Source: Candidatus Streptomyces philanthi (GTDB taxonomy: Bacteria; Actinomycetota; Actinomycetes; Streptomycetales; Streptomycetaceae). Taken from it: a DNA stretch of 64,000 nt. The DNA lies in the NCBI GenBank assembly GCA_018114805.1, contig CP073042.1, positions 5,005,501 to 5,069,500 of the forward strand, in the 5' to 3' direction. Below the pieces are notes generated by a model. It did not search any database. It saw only the letters and a program-made list of their open reading frames with translations, and was not told where the DNA came from. Below, one piece after another: positions 19,235-27,802 of the stretch (positions are counted from its first letter, which is position 1; every line of letters begins with the position of its first letter). The translations under genes and the position numbers were made by a program.

Positions 19235-20332
19235 GTGCCGACGGTGGGCGTGGAGGAGGAGTACTTCGTGGTTCACCCGGACACCCGGGCCGTCGAACCG
19301 GCCGGGCCGCGCGTCGTGGCCCGTGCCGCGGCGGACCTCGGAGACGCGTTTTCGGGCGAGTTCACCGCATACCAGATCGAGGTGAAGACCGAGCCGTGCA
19401 CGACGTCGGCCGAGGTGTACCGGGAGCTGACGCGGCTGCGGGCCGCCGTGGGGCGCGCCGCGGCGGCCGAGGGGCTGCGGGTGTGCCCGTCGGGTACGCC
19501 GGTGCTCGGCGGCGCGGGCCCGGTCGTCGTTGGTGACCACCCGCGCTACCAGACCAGTGTGGACCTGTTCCGGTCGATGATGGACGACTACGCCATCAAC
19601 GCGCTGCACGTCCACGTCCACCTGCCCGACCGCGAACTGGCCGCGCTGGTCGGCAACCACCTGCGGCCCTGGCTGCCGCTGCTGGTCGAGATGAGCGCGA
19701 ACTCCCCCTTCCACGGTGGCCGGGACAGCGGCTACGCGAGCTGCCGCTCGGTGATCCGGGTCCGCTTCCCCTGCCTCGGGCCGCCGCCGTACGTCGACTC
19801 CTTCGCGCACTACGAGGACACCGCGCGGGCCATTGCCACGGCCGGTGCCATGCCCTTCGGCGAGCTGTCGTTCTGGGACGTGCGCCCGCACCCGACGCTG
19901 CCGACCCTGGAGGTGCGCTGCATGGACGTGCCGGCCGACGCCGCCGACTCCGCGGCCCTGGCCGCGATCGTGCGGGTGCTGGTGGTCACGGCGGCGGCGC
20001 GGATGCGCGCGGGCGACCCGGGCCCGCGCGCGGGCGGGGAACTGCTGCGCTCGGCCTACTGGTACGCGACCCGCGACGGCTGGCCCGGGCTCGGCACGGA
20101 CACCGTCACCGGCGACGTGCTGCCCGCACCCGAGCGCGGCCGGCGGCTGCTCGCGCACGTCTGCCCGACTCTGGACGCGCACGGCGACCGGCAGGTGGCC
20201 GCGGACTTCCTGGCCCGGCTGGGGCGCCACGGCCTCGGGGCCTACCGGCAGCGGGCCGCGGCCCGCCGGCCGGGCGGTCTGGCCGCTGTGGTGGACGACC
20301 TGGTGCCGGCGGCCCCCGAGGACGGGCGTTGA
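19235..20332 (+). CDS. GCS2-type carboxylate-amine ligase (YbdK-like)
   Basis: Intact 365-residue protein of the glutamate-cysteine ligase family 2. The ATP/metal-binding N-terminus VGVEEEYFVVHP, then EFTAYQIEVKTEPC, INALHVHVHLPDRELA (HVHVH) and TLEVRCMDVPADAADSAAL are all present, as expected for weak glutamate-cysteine ligase or related amine ligase activity. GTG 19235 has GGGAGG eight bases upstream. It is divergent from the diiron enzyme and ends exactly at a strong terminator. Making gamma-glutamyl conjugates is inferred from the family. Confidence 0.8.
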   Translation: MPTVGVEEEYFVVHPDTRAVEPAGPRVVARAAADLGDAFSGEFTAYQIEVKTEPCTTSAEVYRELTRLRAAVGRAAAAEGLRVCPSGTPVLGGAGPVVVGDHPRYQTSVDLFRSMMDDYAINALHVHVHLPDRELAALVGNHLRPWLPLLVEMSANSPFHGGRDSGYASCRSVIRVRFPCLGPPPYVDSFAHYEDTARAIATAGAMPFGELSFWDVRPHPTLPTLEVRCMDVPADAADSAALAAIVRVLVVTAAARMRAGDPGPRAGGELLRSAYWYATRDGWPGLGTDTVTGDVLPAPERGRRLLAHVCPTLDAHGDRQVAADFLARLGRHGLGAYRQRAAARRPGGLAAVVDDLVPAAPEDGR

Positions 20333-20361
20333 ACCTGGCGCCGCGGGCGGCGCCAGGTTCA
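20330..20361 (+). terminator. terminator of the GCS2-type ligase gene
   Basis: A perfect 15-bp inverted repeat with arm TGAACCTGGCGCCGC (20330-20344) and its complement at 20347-20361 is separated by two Gs; the arm begins with the stop codon itself. Confidence 0.8.
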
Positions 20362-20480
20362 CCAAGACGGTCGTACTGACCGGGCGTCTCCTGGGTACCC
20401 GTGTGAGCCTGCTAGGGGCGGTGCCCACCGGGGACCGGGCGGGGCGACAGCGACCCACTTGGCGGCACTGGAGGAGTCGT

Positions 20481-21303
20481 GTGGAGAACACACGGACCGT
20501 GCACGGCCGCGCTCCCACCGCACCCGTGGCGGTCAGCGGCCCGGGCGACCTGCGACGGGACGGCTACGCCCGCTACCGCCCAGAGGACCTGGGCCTGTCG
20601 CTGGCCGCGCACGCCGGGGACCTGGCGCGGCTCACCGCGGCCTACGCGGACCTGCCAGCCGACCCGTACGCCCCGACGACGCACCGCTACCGCTGCTACT
20701 CGCACGCCGTCTACCTGCCCTGGACGCGGCAGCTCTCGTTCGTCCCCGGCGCCCCGGACGCCACGTACGGCACGGTCACCGAGTACTGGCAGGACGGCCA
20801 CAACCGGGGTACCCGGACCTGCGGCGCCGACTGCCCGACCTCCCCGCCGACCTCCAGGCCAACGCGCTGCTGCACCTCATCCACGCCGACCTCGCGCAGG
20901 TCGACTGGGTGGCGGACCTGCGCCGGCTGCCGCTGTGCGTCGGCGTGCACCTGATCAAGCTAGCGGTCACGGACCGTACGCAGGTCGCCGTCTCCCCGAC
21001 TGCCTGCACCAGGACGGCGGCTCCCGGGCCACGTTCACGTTCGCCCACCTGGTCAGTTGCGCGAACGTGGCCGGTGGCGAGAACGTCATCGCCCGCCCCG
21101 AGTGCGCCGGCAGCCGCCCCGACGAGGTGCCGCCCAAGGCCCTGCACGAGCGCTTCACGCTCTGCGAACCGCTGGACGGTTACGCCGTGCACGACCACCG
21201 GTTCAGGCACTACGTCGCCCCCGTACGGCTCGGCGCCGACCCGGGTCACGGCGATCGCCGCATCCTCATCATCGGCCTGGCCCCCTACGCGCCACAGCTG
21301 TGA
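20481..21303 (+). CDS. 2-oxoglutarate/Fe(II) dioxygenase (PF10014-like)
   Basis: About 272 residues resembling the 2OG-Fe dioxygenases that hydroxylate free amino acids (the 4-hydroxyisoleucine-forming type). The facial triad is visible: LHQDGGSRATF (His-x-Asp) and VHDHRFRHYV (distal His). The 2OG anchor region is DRRILIIGLAPY. Preceding segments RYRCYSHAVYLPW and LCVGVHLIKLAVTD fit the fold. GTG 20481 has GGAGGAG upstream. Two shifts: near 20815, and near 20995 just before SPDCLHQDG. Substrate unknown; the neighbouring amine ligase and diiron enzyme suggest amino-acid-derived chemistry. Confidence 0.7.
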
Positions 21304-21370
21304 GCCCCCGGCGCACCCCGATCAGTGACAGCACCCGCCGCGCGGGCGGTGCACGACGAAGGAACGGCAG

Positions 21371-22081
21371 GTGGTCACGGTGTTGGTGAAGGCATCGGGC
21401 GTGTACGGGCCGCAGGGGGACTCGCGGCTCCTGCAAGAGGCGCTGCACCGCGCGTCCGTGCCCAGGGGCGCGCACGCGTTGGACGTGTGCACCGGCACCG
21501 GACTGATCGCGCTGACGGCGGCCAGGCTGGGCGCGCTGCGCGTGCGCGCCGTGGACACCTGCTACCGGGCCGTGCTGACGGCCCGTTGCAACGCGTGGCT
21601 GAGGAGCCTGCCCGTCCACGTAGAGCACGGTGACTTCCGCTCCTGCCTGACGCACCGGCAACGCTACGACGTGATCACGGCCAACCCGCCTTACGTCCCC
21701 TGCCCCGCGGACGCCGATCACGAGCGGGGGCGGGCCCGGGCCTGGAACGCGGGCCTGGACGGACGGCGTTACCTGGACCAACTGTGTGCCATGGCACCGC
21801 ACCTGCTGAGCGCGGAGGGCATGCTGCTCATCGTCCACTCCGCGCTGTGCGGGCCCGAGCGCACCCTCGGCCAGGCAGGCCTCAAGGCGTCCGTCGTGGC
21901 CCGCCGTCACCAGCCCTTCGGCCCGGTCCTGCGCGCCCGCGCCGAGTGGCTGACCGAGCGCGCGCTGATCGAGCGCGGCCAGCGGGAGGAGGAGTTGGTG
22001 GTCATCCGCGCCGACCGGGTGCCTCCCGCCTCCTGTCCGCGCCCCGCCGAGCGCGCGCGGGAGCACTCGGGAGCGCCCTAA
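21371..22081 (+). CDS. HemK/PrmC-like class I methyltransferase
   Basis: Intact 236-residue protein. SAM motif I is ALDVCTGTGLIALTAA and the catalytic signature VITANPPYVPCP contains NPPY, typical of enzymes that methylate amide or amine nitrogen (Gln in release factors, N5/N6 in nucleobases). It lacks the N-terminal helical domain of true PrmC, like the short HemK2/Mtq2 branch. Such a gene is often found near HDO/CDGSH genes in actinobacteria. The first in-frame GTG with family similarity is 21371; a second start at GTG 21380 is possible. Confidence 0.75.
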   Translation: MVTVLVKASGVYGPQGDSRLLQEALHRASVPRGAHALDVCTGTGLIALTAARLGALRVRAVDTCYRAVLTARCNAWLRSLPVHVEHGDFRSCLTHRQRYDVITANPPYVPCPADADHERGRARAWNAGLDGRRYLDQLCAMAPHLLSAEGMLLIVHSALCGPERTLGQAGLKASVVARRHQPFGPVLRARAEWLTERALIERGQREEELVVIRADRVPPASCPRPAERAREHSGAP

Positions 22082-22120
22082 ACCGGGGCGGGCTCCGACC
22101 GGCCGCCTAGGCTGTTCGAT

Positions 22121-22915
22121 ATGAGCCTGCCAGCCGACCCGCCCGCGACACCCCCCACCTCCTCGACGGCGGCACACCCGGCCGCTCCTGCGGCAGCGCG
22201 CCCCGCCGCTCCCGCGGCTATGCGGCTCGATCTCAGCGGGCGCACCGCGCTGGTCACCGACGCGGCCAGCGGCATCGGCCGCGCCTGCGCGCTGCGGCTG
22301 GCCGCGGCCGGCGCACGGGTCCGCGCGATGGACCGGGACGCCGACGGTCTCGCCACCCTGCACGCCGCCGCCACCCAGACCGGGGCCGAGGTCGCGACCG
22401 GGGGCGAGGCCGGGGCCGGGCCGTTGGCCGGGGAGCTTGAGCCCCACCCGCTCGACCTCACCGACCTCGACGCGGCCGACGGCGTGGACGTTCTGGTCAA
22501 CAACGCCGGCATGCAACTCGTGCGCCCCCTGCACGAGTTCCCGCCCGAGGACTTCCCGACCATGCTGACGGTCATGCTGACCGCCCTGTTCCGGCTGATC
22601 AGGGGCACCCTGCCGCACATGTACGCGCAGGGCTGGGGCCGCGTCGTCGGCGCGCCGCACGGCGTCACCTCCAACTGCGTCAACCCCGGCTACGTGCGCA
22701 CCCTGCTGGTGGAGCGCCAGGTAGCCGACCAGGCCGCGACGCACGGCGTCCCGGCCGACCGGGTGGTGACCGACGTGCTGCTCACGCGCCCCGCCGTCAA
22801 GCGCATGGTGGAGCCCGCCGAGGTCGCCGAGGCCGTGGCGTACCTGTGCGCCCCGCAGTCCGCGATGATCAGCGGCACCTCGCTCTCGCTCGACGGCGGC
22901 TGGGCGGCGAGTTGA
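22121..22915 (+). CDS. short-chain dehydrogenase lacking its catalytic segment
   Basis: 264 residues, closest in look to 3-hydroxybutyrate dehydrogenases. The NAD site is ALVTDAASGIGRACALRLAA, then DVLVNNAGMQ, and the C-terminus TSNCVNPGYVRTLLVERQ and ISGTSLSLDGGWA are typical. Between GWGRVV and GAPHGVTSN about 30 residues are absent, exactly the part that carries the catalytic Ser and the Tyr-x3-Lys pair. The frame is maintained, so this is an in-frame deletion. The first 33 residues are Pro/Ala-rich and may be untranslated. As written it cannot catalyse SDR chemistry; a deletion in the assembly is the alternative. Confidence 0.75.
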   Translation: MSLPADPPATPPTSSTAAHPAAPAAARPAAPAAMRLDLSGRTALVTDAASGIGRACALRLAAAGARVRAMDRDADGLATLHAAATQTGAEVATGGEAGAGPLAGELEPHPLDLTDLDAADGVDVLVNNAGMQLVRPLHEFPPEDFPTMLTVMLTALFRLIRGTLPHMYAQGWGRVVGAPHGVTSNCVNPGYVRTLLVERQVADQAATHGVPADRVVTDVLLTRPAVKRMVEPAEVAEAVAYLCAPQSAMISGTSLSLDGGWAAS

Positions 22916-23111
22916 CGGCACGCCAGCGACCCGCGCGCCGGGCGTGACCGCCCGCGCGCGGGCGGCCGGCGACGGCGCGGGGGAGTGGCGCCGGGCGGTC
23001 GCGTATTGGTCCGCCCGGGGGGCGTGCTCGGGGCTCGCGCGCGTGTCGAGTCGTACGGGCGCGCGTGGGCGCGCACCGTGTTGGTCACCAGTCGCCACGA
23101 AAGGAACGCAC

Positions 23112-23338
23112 ATGCGCTCTGTCATCCGCCCCGTCCTCGTCACCCTCGCCATCGCTGGCCTCTCGCTCGTGGGCGCCGCGTCGGCCCAGGTCAGCGGGTG
23201 CACAACGACAATGACAACGTGAACGTGGACGTGTGGAACAAGATCTGGCACCACGAGGTCGAGACCGAGATCGACGACAGCTTCAACAACAACACCATCA
23301 ACAGATTCAACGGCTCCATCATCTTCGGAGACCAGTGA
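23112..23338 (+). CDS. small Asn/Asp-rich secreted protein
   Basis: About 75 residues: signal peptide MRSVIRPVLVTLAIAGLSLV ending in GAASA, then a short mature part rich in Asn and Asp (NDNDNVNVDVW, SFNNNTINRFNG). One base is missing or extra near 23205, in the codons after the signal peptidase site. ATG 23112 has AAAGGAA upstream. The function is unknown. The alternating Val/Asn/Asp composition suggests a beta-rich surface or assembly peptide, but this is only an impression. Confidence 0.6.
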
Positions 23339-23388
23339 CGGCACTGCCCTGAGCGCCGGCTAGCCCGGCGCGGCACCGCCACACACGA

Positions 23389-23421
23389 GAGCGGCCCCGG
23401 GAGGACACCCCGGGGCCGCTC
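23389..23421. terminator. bidirectional terminator
   Basis: A perfect 13-bp stem with arm GAGCGGCCCCGGG (23389-23401) and a 7-nt loop (23402-23408) lies between the small secreted protein gene and the convergent TetR gene. Confidence 0.85.
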
Positions 23422-23502
23422 CGTGTCGTACGACGGGCCCACGACCTCGGCGGTGGGGCCGCCCCTCCGGCCGGGACGCCGGCCCCCGTGCGGGCCGGCG
23501 GG

Positions 23503-24264
23503 TCACGACCCGGCGCCCCGCGTCTCCGTTTCTCGCGTCTCCGTCTGCCGCGGTTCCGTTTGCTGGAGATCGGCGTTCCGCGGCTCGGCGTCCTGCGGCT
23601 CGGGAAGCCCGAGGATGCGCCGGGCGCTGAGCACCATCGTGGTGCGCAACGCGAGTTCCTCCAGCTTCGTGTGCTCGCGGCTGAAGAGCATGTAGCAGTT
23701 GCGCTCGACCATCCAGTGCGCCGCCACGGCCAGCGCCCGCGCGTCCCCGCCCGGTTTGACCAGCCCACGGGCGCGGTCCCGTTCGAGCATGGCGGCCAGC
23801 TCGTCTGCGCCCGCCTCCAACACGTCCCGCCACGCTATGCGCGCCTCCAGGTCCCGCCCCACGTAGTCGATCGCGGCACAGAACAGGGAGCCGTGCTCCA
23901 CCCAGATGTCGAGAACGTTGTTGATCAGCCCCTCGAGCGAGGCCTCCAACGTGATTTCCTCGTTGCCCGCGGCGGCCGCCGCGGTCGACAGCATGCTGCC
24001 CATCACGCGCTGCACGGCGGCGTCGATGATGGCCTGCTTGCTGTCGAAGTAGAAGTACACCGAGGGACGGGACAGGCCCGCGCCCTTGGCGATCTCCTCG
24101 ATGGTGATCTTCCTCGCCGGTCGGTCGCGCAAGAGGCGGACGACGCTGTCGAGGATGGCTGCCTCCCTGCGGTCCCCCCTGCTCAGGCGGGGGCGCCTGC
24201 GCCCCCGGACCCCGGCCGGGGGAGGAAGCGTTCTGTGCGCTGCTTCGTCCCCGTTGTCGTCCAT
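23503..24264 (-). CDS. TetR-family repressor
   Basis: Intact 253-residue regulator. After a 30-residue basic tail, the TetR HTH lies at about residues 35-75: ITIEEIAKGAGLSRPSVYFY followed by FDSKQAII. The C-terminal ligand/dimer domain includes LFCAAIDYVGRDLEARIAWR and MVERNCYMLFSREHTKLEEL, resembling EthR/fatty-acid-type regulators. The last 20 residues are Gln/Glu/Thr-rich. ATG 24264 was chosen (MDDNGDEAAHRTL). A near-perfect operator lies 45 bp upstream, so it is probably autoregulated. No divergent partner gene follows closely, so its regulon is likely elsewhere or limited to itself. Confidence 0.85.
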   Translation of the reverse strand: MDDNGDEAAHRTLPPPAGVRGRRRPRLSRGDRREAAILDSVVRLLRDRPARKITIEEIAKGAGLSRPSVYFYFDSKQAIIDAAVQRVMGSMLSTAAAAAGNEEITLEASLEGLINNVLDIWVEHGSLFCAAIDYVGRDLEARIAWRDVLEAGADELAAMLERDRARGLVKPGGDARALAVAAHWMVERNCYMLFSREHTKLEELALRTTMVLSARRILGLPEPQDAEPRNADLQQTEPRQTETRETETRGAGS

Positions 24265-24308
24265 GCGACTCACCGTAGCTGTTGGAATGGAGCGTAACGC
24301 AGTTTCGA

Positions 24309-24335
24309 CAAAACTCAACACGGCGTTGAGTTTTG
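24309..24335. promoter_or_regulatory. TetR operator candidate
   Basis: A perfect inverted repeat with 11-bp arms (CAAAACTCAAC at 24309-24319 and its complement at 24325-24335) and a 5-bp spacer lies in a locally AT-rich patch upstream of the TetR start. Its form is typical for TetR operators overlapping their own promoter. Confidence 0.75.
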
Positions 24336-24868
24336 CCCCACTGGCATGTGATGCTCGTAGGCAGAGGCGGTGGTGTCGGGGGAAGCACGCAAACGGGGGG
24401 CTCGCCGCCGCCTCTTCCAACTCGCTCTCCCCTGAGACCGTTTGGTCTCGGGGAGGCGCCCCGGACGGAGTCGACGCGACGCGTCGGTGACTTTGGCGAA
24501 CGGGGGGTCGGCGGGGGATCCTCCCGCGTCGGCACGGCCGTTGAGTCACTCGACGGCCACCGCCGAGACGACGCGCCGGAACGTCGGCGCGAGTTGGCCG
24601 CGCTGGTGGCTGGAGCGGTACGGGGGAGGCGCCGACGGGGGTCGGCCCTTCACGCTCCGGCCACATGGCGTCGGGTTCGGACGACGGGACCGCGGAGCCG
24701 GTCGCGCGCGGCGTCGGGGGACGCGAGCGCGGCGGCCACTCCGGCGCCGCGCAGGGCTCGTGCCCCGGCTCCCCGGTCCCGTCCCCTCCCCGTTGCCTAC
24801 GTCACTACCTGCGCCGATACCTGTGTCGGTGCGCGAATCGAACCCGAGCTTGTCCCTAGAATCGCCCG
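24336..24868. other. non-coding stretch between TetR and sflB
   Basis: No supported gene. It contains two copies of a GGGGAGGCGCC-type motif (24450-24460 and 24623-24633) and a near-palindrome at 24503-24519 around GGATCC. Otherwise it is GC-rich sequence with repeated CGGGGG runs. Confidence 0.4.
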
Positions 24869-24910
24869 ATGCACATATCCAGCGAGCACGCCTGCGGGGT
24901 GGACCGGTGA
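24869..24910 (+). CDS. possible 13-codon leader overlapping the sflB start
   Basis: ATG 24869 opens a 13-codon frame (MHISSEHACGVDR) whose TGA overlaps the sflB GTG (GTGA at 24907-24910). No strong ribosome site is visible, so it may be chance, but the overlap is the same arrangement used for coupled genes. Confidence 0.25.
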   Translation: MHISSEHACGVDR

Positions 24911-25317
24911 ACAGCCACGACGTCACCGACGAACAGTGGGAGGGGCTCGCCGAAGTCGTCCCGCTGCGAAGCAACAACGCCTGGCCGTCCTGGCCGCACC
25001 ACCGGGCCCTGCCCGAGGACGAGGCCGAACAGGACCAACGCCAGTTCGTCGTCATCCGCGTACAGACCTTCGCCGACGCGCGCGAGGTCGCCGAGTACCT
25101 GATGGCCCAGATCCCCGTCCTCCTCGACCTCACCAGCGCCGAGGTCGACGTGGCCAAGCGCATCCTCGACTTCTCCAGCGGAGTCGTCTTCGGCCTCGGC
25201 ATGCACCGGGTCGACACCAACGTGTTCCTGCTCGCCCCCCTCGGCACCGAGGTGGACGAACCCGAACTGCGCCCCGCGTTCACAACCGTGACGGGCGCTT
25301 CCGTCTCCCGATCGTAG
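24907..25317 (+). CDS. sflB: SepF-like cell-division protein, SflB type
   Basis: 136-residue SepF-domain protein. The core FVVIRVQTFADAREVAEYLM, then DLTSAEVDVAKRILDFSSGV and FGLGMHRVDTNVFLLAP, correspond to the beta-rich SepF fold that polymerises and binds FtsZ. It lacks the N-terminal membrane amphipathic helix and long linker of canonical SepF, as do the Streptomyces paralogues SflA and SflB, which influence hyphal branching and Z-ring placement. The neighbourhood points to SflB, as I recall the S. coelicolor order. GTG 24907 was chosen because the upstream reading frame is low complexity. Confidence 0.75.
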   Translation: MNSHDVTDEQWEGLAEVVPLRSNNAWPSWPHHRALPEDEAEQDQRQFVVIRVQTFADAREVAEYLMAQIPVLLDLTSAEVDVAKRILDFSSGVVFGLGMHRVDTNVFLLAPLGTEVDEPELRPAFTTVTGASVSRS

Positions 25318-25373
25318 GAAAGCGACGACGAGCAAACGGTTCGGCGAAACGCGGCGGCGATACCTTCCGCGCC

Positions 25374-26678
25374 ATGAACGCATCAGGCCAGCGGCCCGCC
25401 GTATCCGAACTGAGGCTCTCGGCCTACAAGACGCACCGGCGCGCGGTCTTCCCGCTGGGTTCGGTGACGCTGTTCACCGGACCCAGCGGCAGCGGCAAGA
25501 CCAGCGCCCTGGAGGCGTACGCGGCCCTGGCCCGACTCGCGGCCGGCGAACCGCTGGCCGACGTCTTCCCCGACCCCGCCGGCTGCGTACCGCACCAGGC
25601 CCGCCCCGACACGCAGGGGCGACGCGGCTTCCGCATCGGCTGCACCGTCGACGGCCCGGTCGGCCCCGTCCACCTCGACATCGCCGTCCAGGCCGAGCCC
25701 GAACTGCGGATCGTCGGCGAACGCATGACTGGCGCCGGCGAGGTCCTGCTGGAGACGGCGCTGCGCGACCCGGGCCGCCGCACCGTGCAGGCGGCCTAGT
25801 ACACCGCCGGAGCCGTGCCCGTCACCCGCGCCCCGCTCCCCGACGACCGACTGGCCACCGCCCTGCTGCCGCTGCGCGTCGCCGGCAAGACCGCGGGGCA
25901 GCGGCTCGCCCTCGCCGCGGCCGAACAGGTCGTCGTCGCACTGCGCTCCGTCTTCCCCTGCGACCCGCGACCCGAGGCCATGCGCGGCCCCGCCATGCGC
26001 TCCGACGGCCACCTCCGCAGCGCCTGCGACAACCTCGCCGCCGTCCTCTACCGCACCCGCAGGGAGTGCGGCACCCGGCACGCGGCCCTGGTCGCCGCCG
26101 TAAGAGACGGCTGCGCCGGACCGGCCGTCACGGAACTGACCGTCGAGGGCGCGGCCGGACGCGACCACGCCCCGGAGGCCACCGCACCGGTGACCGTCGG
26201 CGGCGACCGGCGCAGTGGCACCGCGCTCCGCGCCCCCGCCGACGAGCGGGCCCAGGCGGCGGAGCACCGCGCCACCGCCCCGGCCCAACGCGGCCCGACG
26301 GGCGCGGGCAGCGCACCACGGGGGCGCTCCGGCGCCGGGGTGCGCGCCGTGCTCGGCCTCGGCGAGTTCGGGCAGATGCCCGTGGACCGGCTCGGCGACG
26401 GCGAACTGCGCTACCTGGGCCTCGCGCTCGTGCTGCTGACCGGCCCCGGAGTGCTGGACGTGGACCCGGTGGCCGACGTGCTGCCCGCCCGCCAGACCCT
26501 GACGGTCCTGGCCGACGGCTTCGACCGGTGTCTGGACCGACGCCAGGCCCGCCTGCTGCTCGAACTCGCCGGCCGCATGTGCGAACGCGGCCACATCCGG
26601 CTGGTGGGCACCGTGCGTGAGGTGCCCGTCGCGCCGCCGACGCGCGAGAGCGACGGCCACCACGGCGGCTCGGACTAG
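25374..26678 (+). CDS. AAA/ABC-like ATPase with in-frame TAG
   Basis: About 434 residues, starting MNASGQRPAVSELRLSAYKT. The Walker A motif GPSGSGKTSALEAY is near residue 40. The C-terminal half has an ABC/Rad50-like LGLGEFGQMPVDRLGDGELR, LGLALVLLTGPGVLDVDPV (Walker-B-like) and the switch region DGFDRCLDRRQARLLLELA. A TAG at 25797-25799 interrupts one continuous frame between RRTVQAA and YTAGAVPVTRAPLPDD; related proteins appear to have Trp there. Low-complexity sequence at residues 240-300 looks like an insertion. Role unknown; its nearness to sflB may reflect only conserved gene order. Confidence 0.7.
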
Positions 26679-26832
26679 GGCCACCGTCGCGACGGCCGCG
26701 CCGCGCCGCGCGCGGCGGCCCGCGCCGGCGCGGGGACCGACGACCGGGCGGGGGCGGCCGGCGCCCCGGGGTGGCCCGGTGCCGAGGAGGGCGACTTAGG
26801 GGTCCCCGGGCTGACGGTGGTAGACCTGGGGC

Positions 26833-27210
26833 GTGACCAAGGCTTCCGAACCCGCCCCTGACCTGCCCGCCCTCCAGCGGCGGCTCGCCGACTTCGCGGC
26901 GGCGCGCGACTGGCAGCGCTTCCACACACCGAAGAACCTGGCCTCGGCGCTGAGCGTCGAAGCGGCCGAACTCGTGGAGATCTTCCAGTGGCTGACGCCC
27001 GAACAGTCGGCCACCGTGATGGCCGACCCCACGGCGTCGGCGCGCCTCGAGGACGAGGTGGCCGACCTGCTCGCCTATCTCCTGCAGTTCTGCCTGGCGC
27101 TGGACATCGACCCGCTGCGAGCCCTCTCCGCCAAGATCGACCGCAACGAACTACGCTTCCCGGCCCGGCCGGCGGCACCGCCCCCCACCAAAGATCATCA
27201 CTCTATGTAG
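26833..27210 (+). CDS. MazG-like nucleotide pyrophosphohydrolase
   Basis: Intact 125-residue all-alpha NTP pyrophosphatase. The metal-binding signature is present: E-x-x-E in LSVEAAELVEIFQWL and E-x-x-D in LEDEVADLLAYLLQFC. RDWQRFHTPKNLASAL is the typical N-terminal helix. It likely hydrolyses non-canonical dNTPs (house-cleaning). GTG 26833 was taken as start; it ends with TAG at 27208-27210, immediately before a DnaA-box pair. Confidence 0.85.
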   Translation: MTKASEPAPDLPALQRRLADFAAARDWQRFHTPKNLASALSVEAAELVEIFQWLTPEQSATVMADPTASARLEDEVADLLAYLLQFCLALDIDPLRALSAKIDRNELRFPARPAAPPPTKDHHSM

Positions 27211-27218
27211 TGAGAAAA

Positions 27219-27245
27219 TTATCCACAGCGTAACTTTTGTCCACA
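27219..27245 (+). promoter_or_regulatory. pair of DnaA boxes
   Basis: TTATCCACA (27219-27227) and TTGTCCACA (27237-27245) are same-orientation DnaA boxes 18 bp apart. The second is the Streptomyces-preferred form and the first is the E. coli perfect form. They lie in an AT-rich intergenic patch just upstream of the DUF6099 gene, far from any sign of oriC. Confidence 0.7.
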
Positions 27246-27340
27246 GATTCCTGAATTCCCCTAGCTTTCCCGCCTGATATTCATCACTTTGGGTAACGAA
27301 CAGATGACCCACACGGCACGGGCGAAGAGGGGCATTGGAC

Positions 27341-27802
27341 ATGGAGGCGATGCGGCTCATCGAGGCCACCCGACTGGCATTGACGCGGGCTGACGCCGTG
27401 CAGGACGTCGTCGTCGAGGCATGGCAGGCACAGGCGCTCGCCGAGGTCATCGGAAGCTACTTCGCGGGCAGCGCCTCACCCACAGCGCGCTGGGAAGCAC
27501 AGGGCCTCAGCGAGGCGGGCGGCCGAGCGTGCGGCGCGCTCAAACGCCCCGCTCTCAACCACCCCACGCTGCGGACCGGGGCGATACGCGCCGTGCAGTT
27601 GACGGAAGTGCGCGACTCCCGGCGCGTACTCCTCGCGCTGGGGGTGTTGCTCGGTGACGTCGGCATAGCCCTGGTGGAAGTGGCCTGCGTGGCGGAAGAG
27701 GGCCTGTACTGGCAGTGCGTGGACGCCGCGGACGAGTCCAGAGACCGCGTCTTCGGCATGCTCCGGGAACTCACGGCCTACCGGGAAGGCGGCGCCGCCT
27801 GA
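27341..27802 (+). CDS. DUF6099 family protein
   Basis: Intact 153-residue, mostly helical protein starting MEAMRLIEATRLALTRADAV, with RVLLALGVLLGDVGIALVEV and ECLYWQC-like VAEEGLYWQCVDAADESRDR. This matches the Streptomyces-restricted family annotated as DUF6099; no catalytic motif is visible. ATG 27341 is preceded by AGAGGGG. The promoter region carries two DnaA boxes, so its expression may be tied to replication; that is an inference from position only. Confidence 0.65.
   Translation: MEAMRLIEATRLALTRADAVQDVVVEAWQAQALAEVIGSYFAGSASPTARWEAQGLSEAGGRACGALKRPALNHPTLRTGAIRAVQLTEVRDSRRVLLALGVLLGDVGIALVEVACVAEEGLYWQCVDAADESRDRVFGMLRELTAYREGGAA

Noticed and set aside
26700..26730. Terminator after the ATPase gene
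   Set aside because: The CGCCGCGCGCGGCG palindrome is a pure CG alternation expected by chance at this GC content and has no loop.
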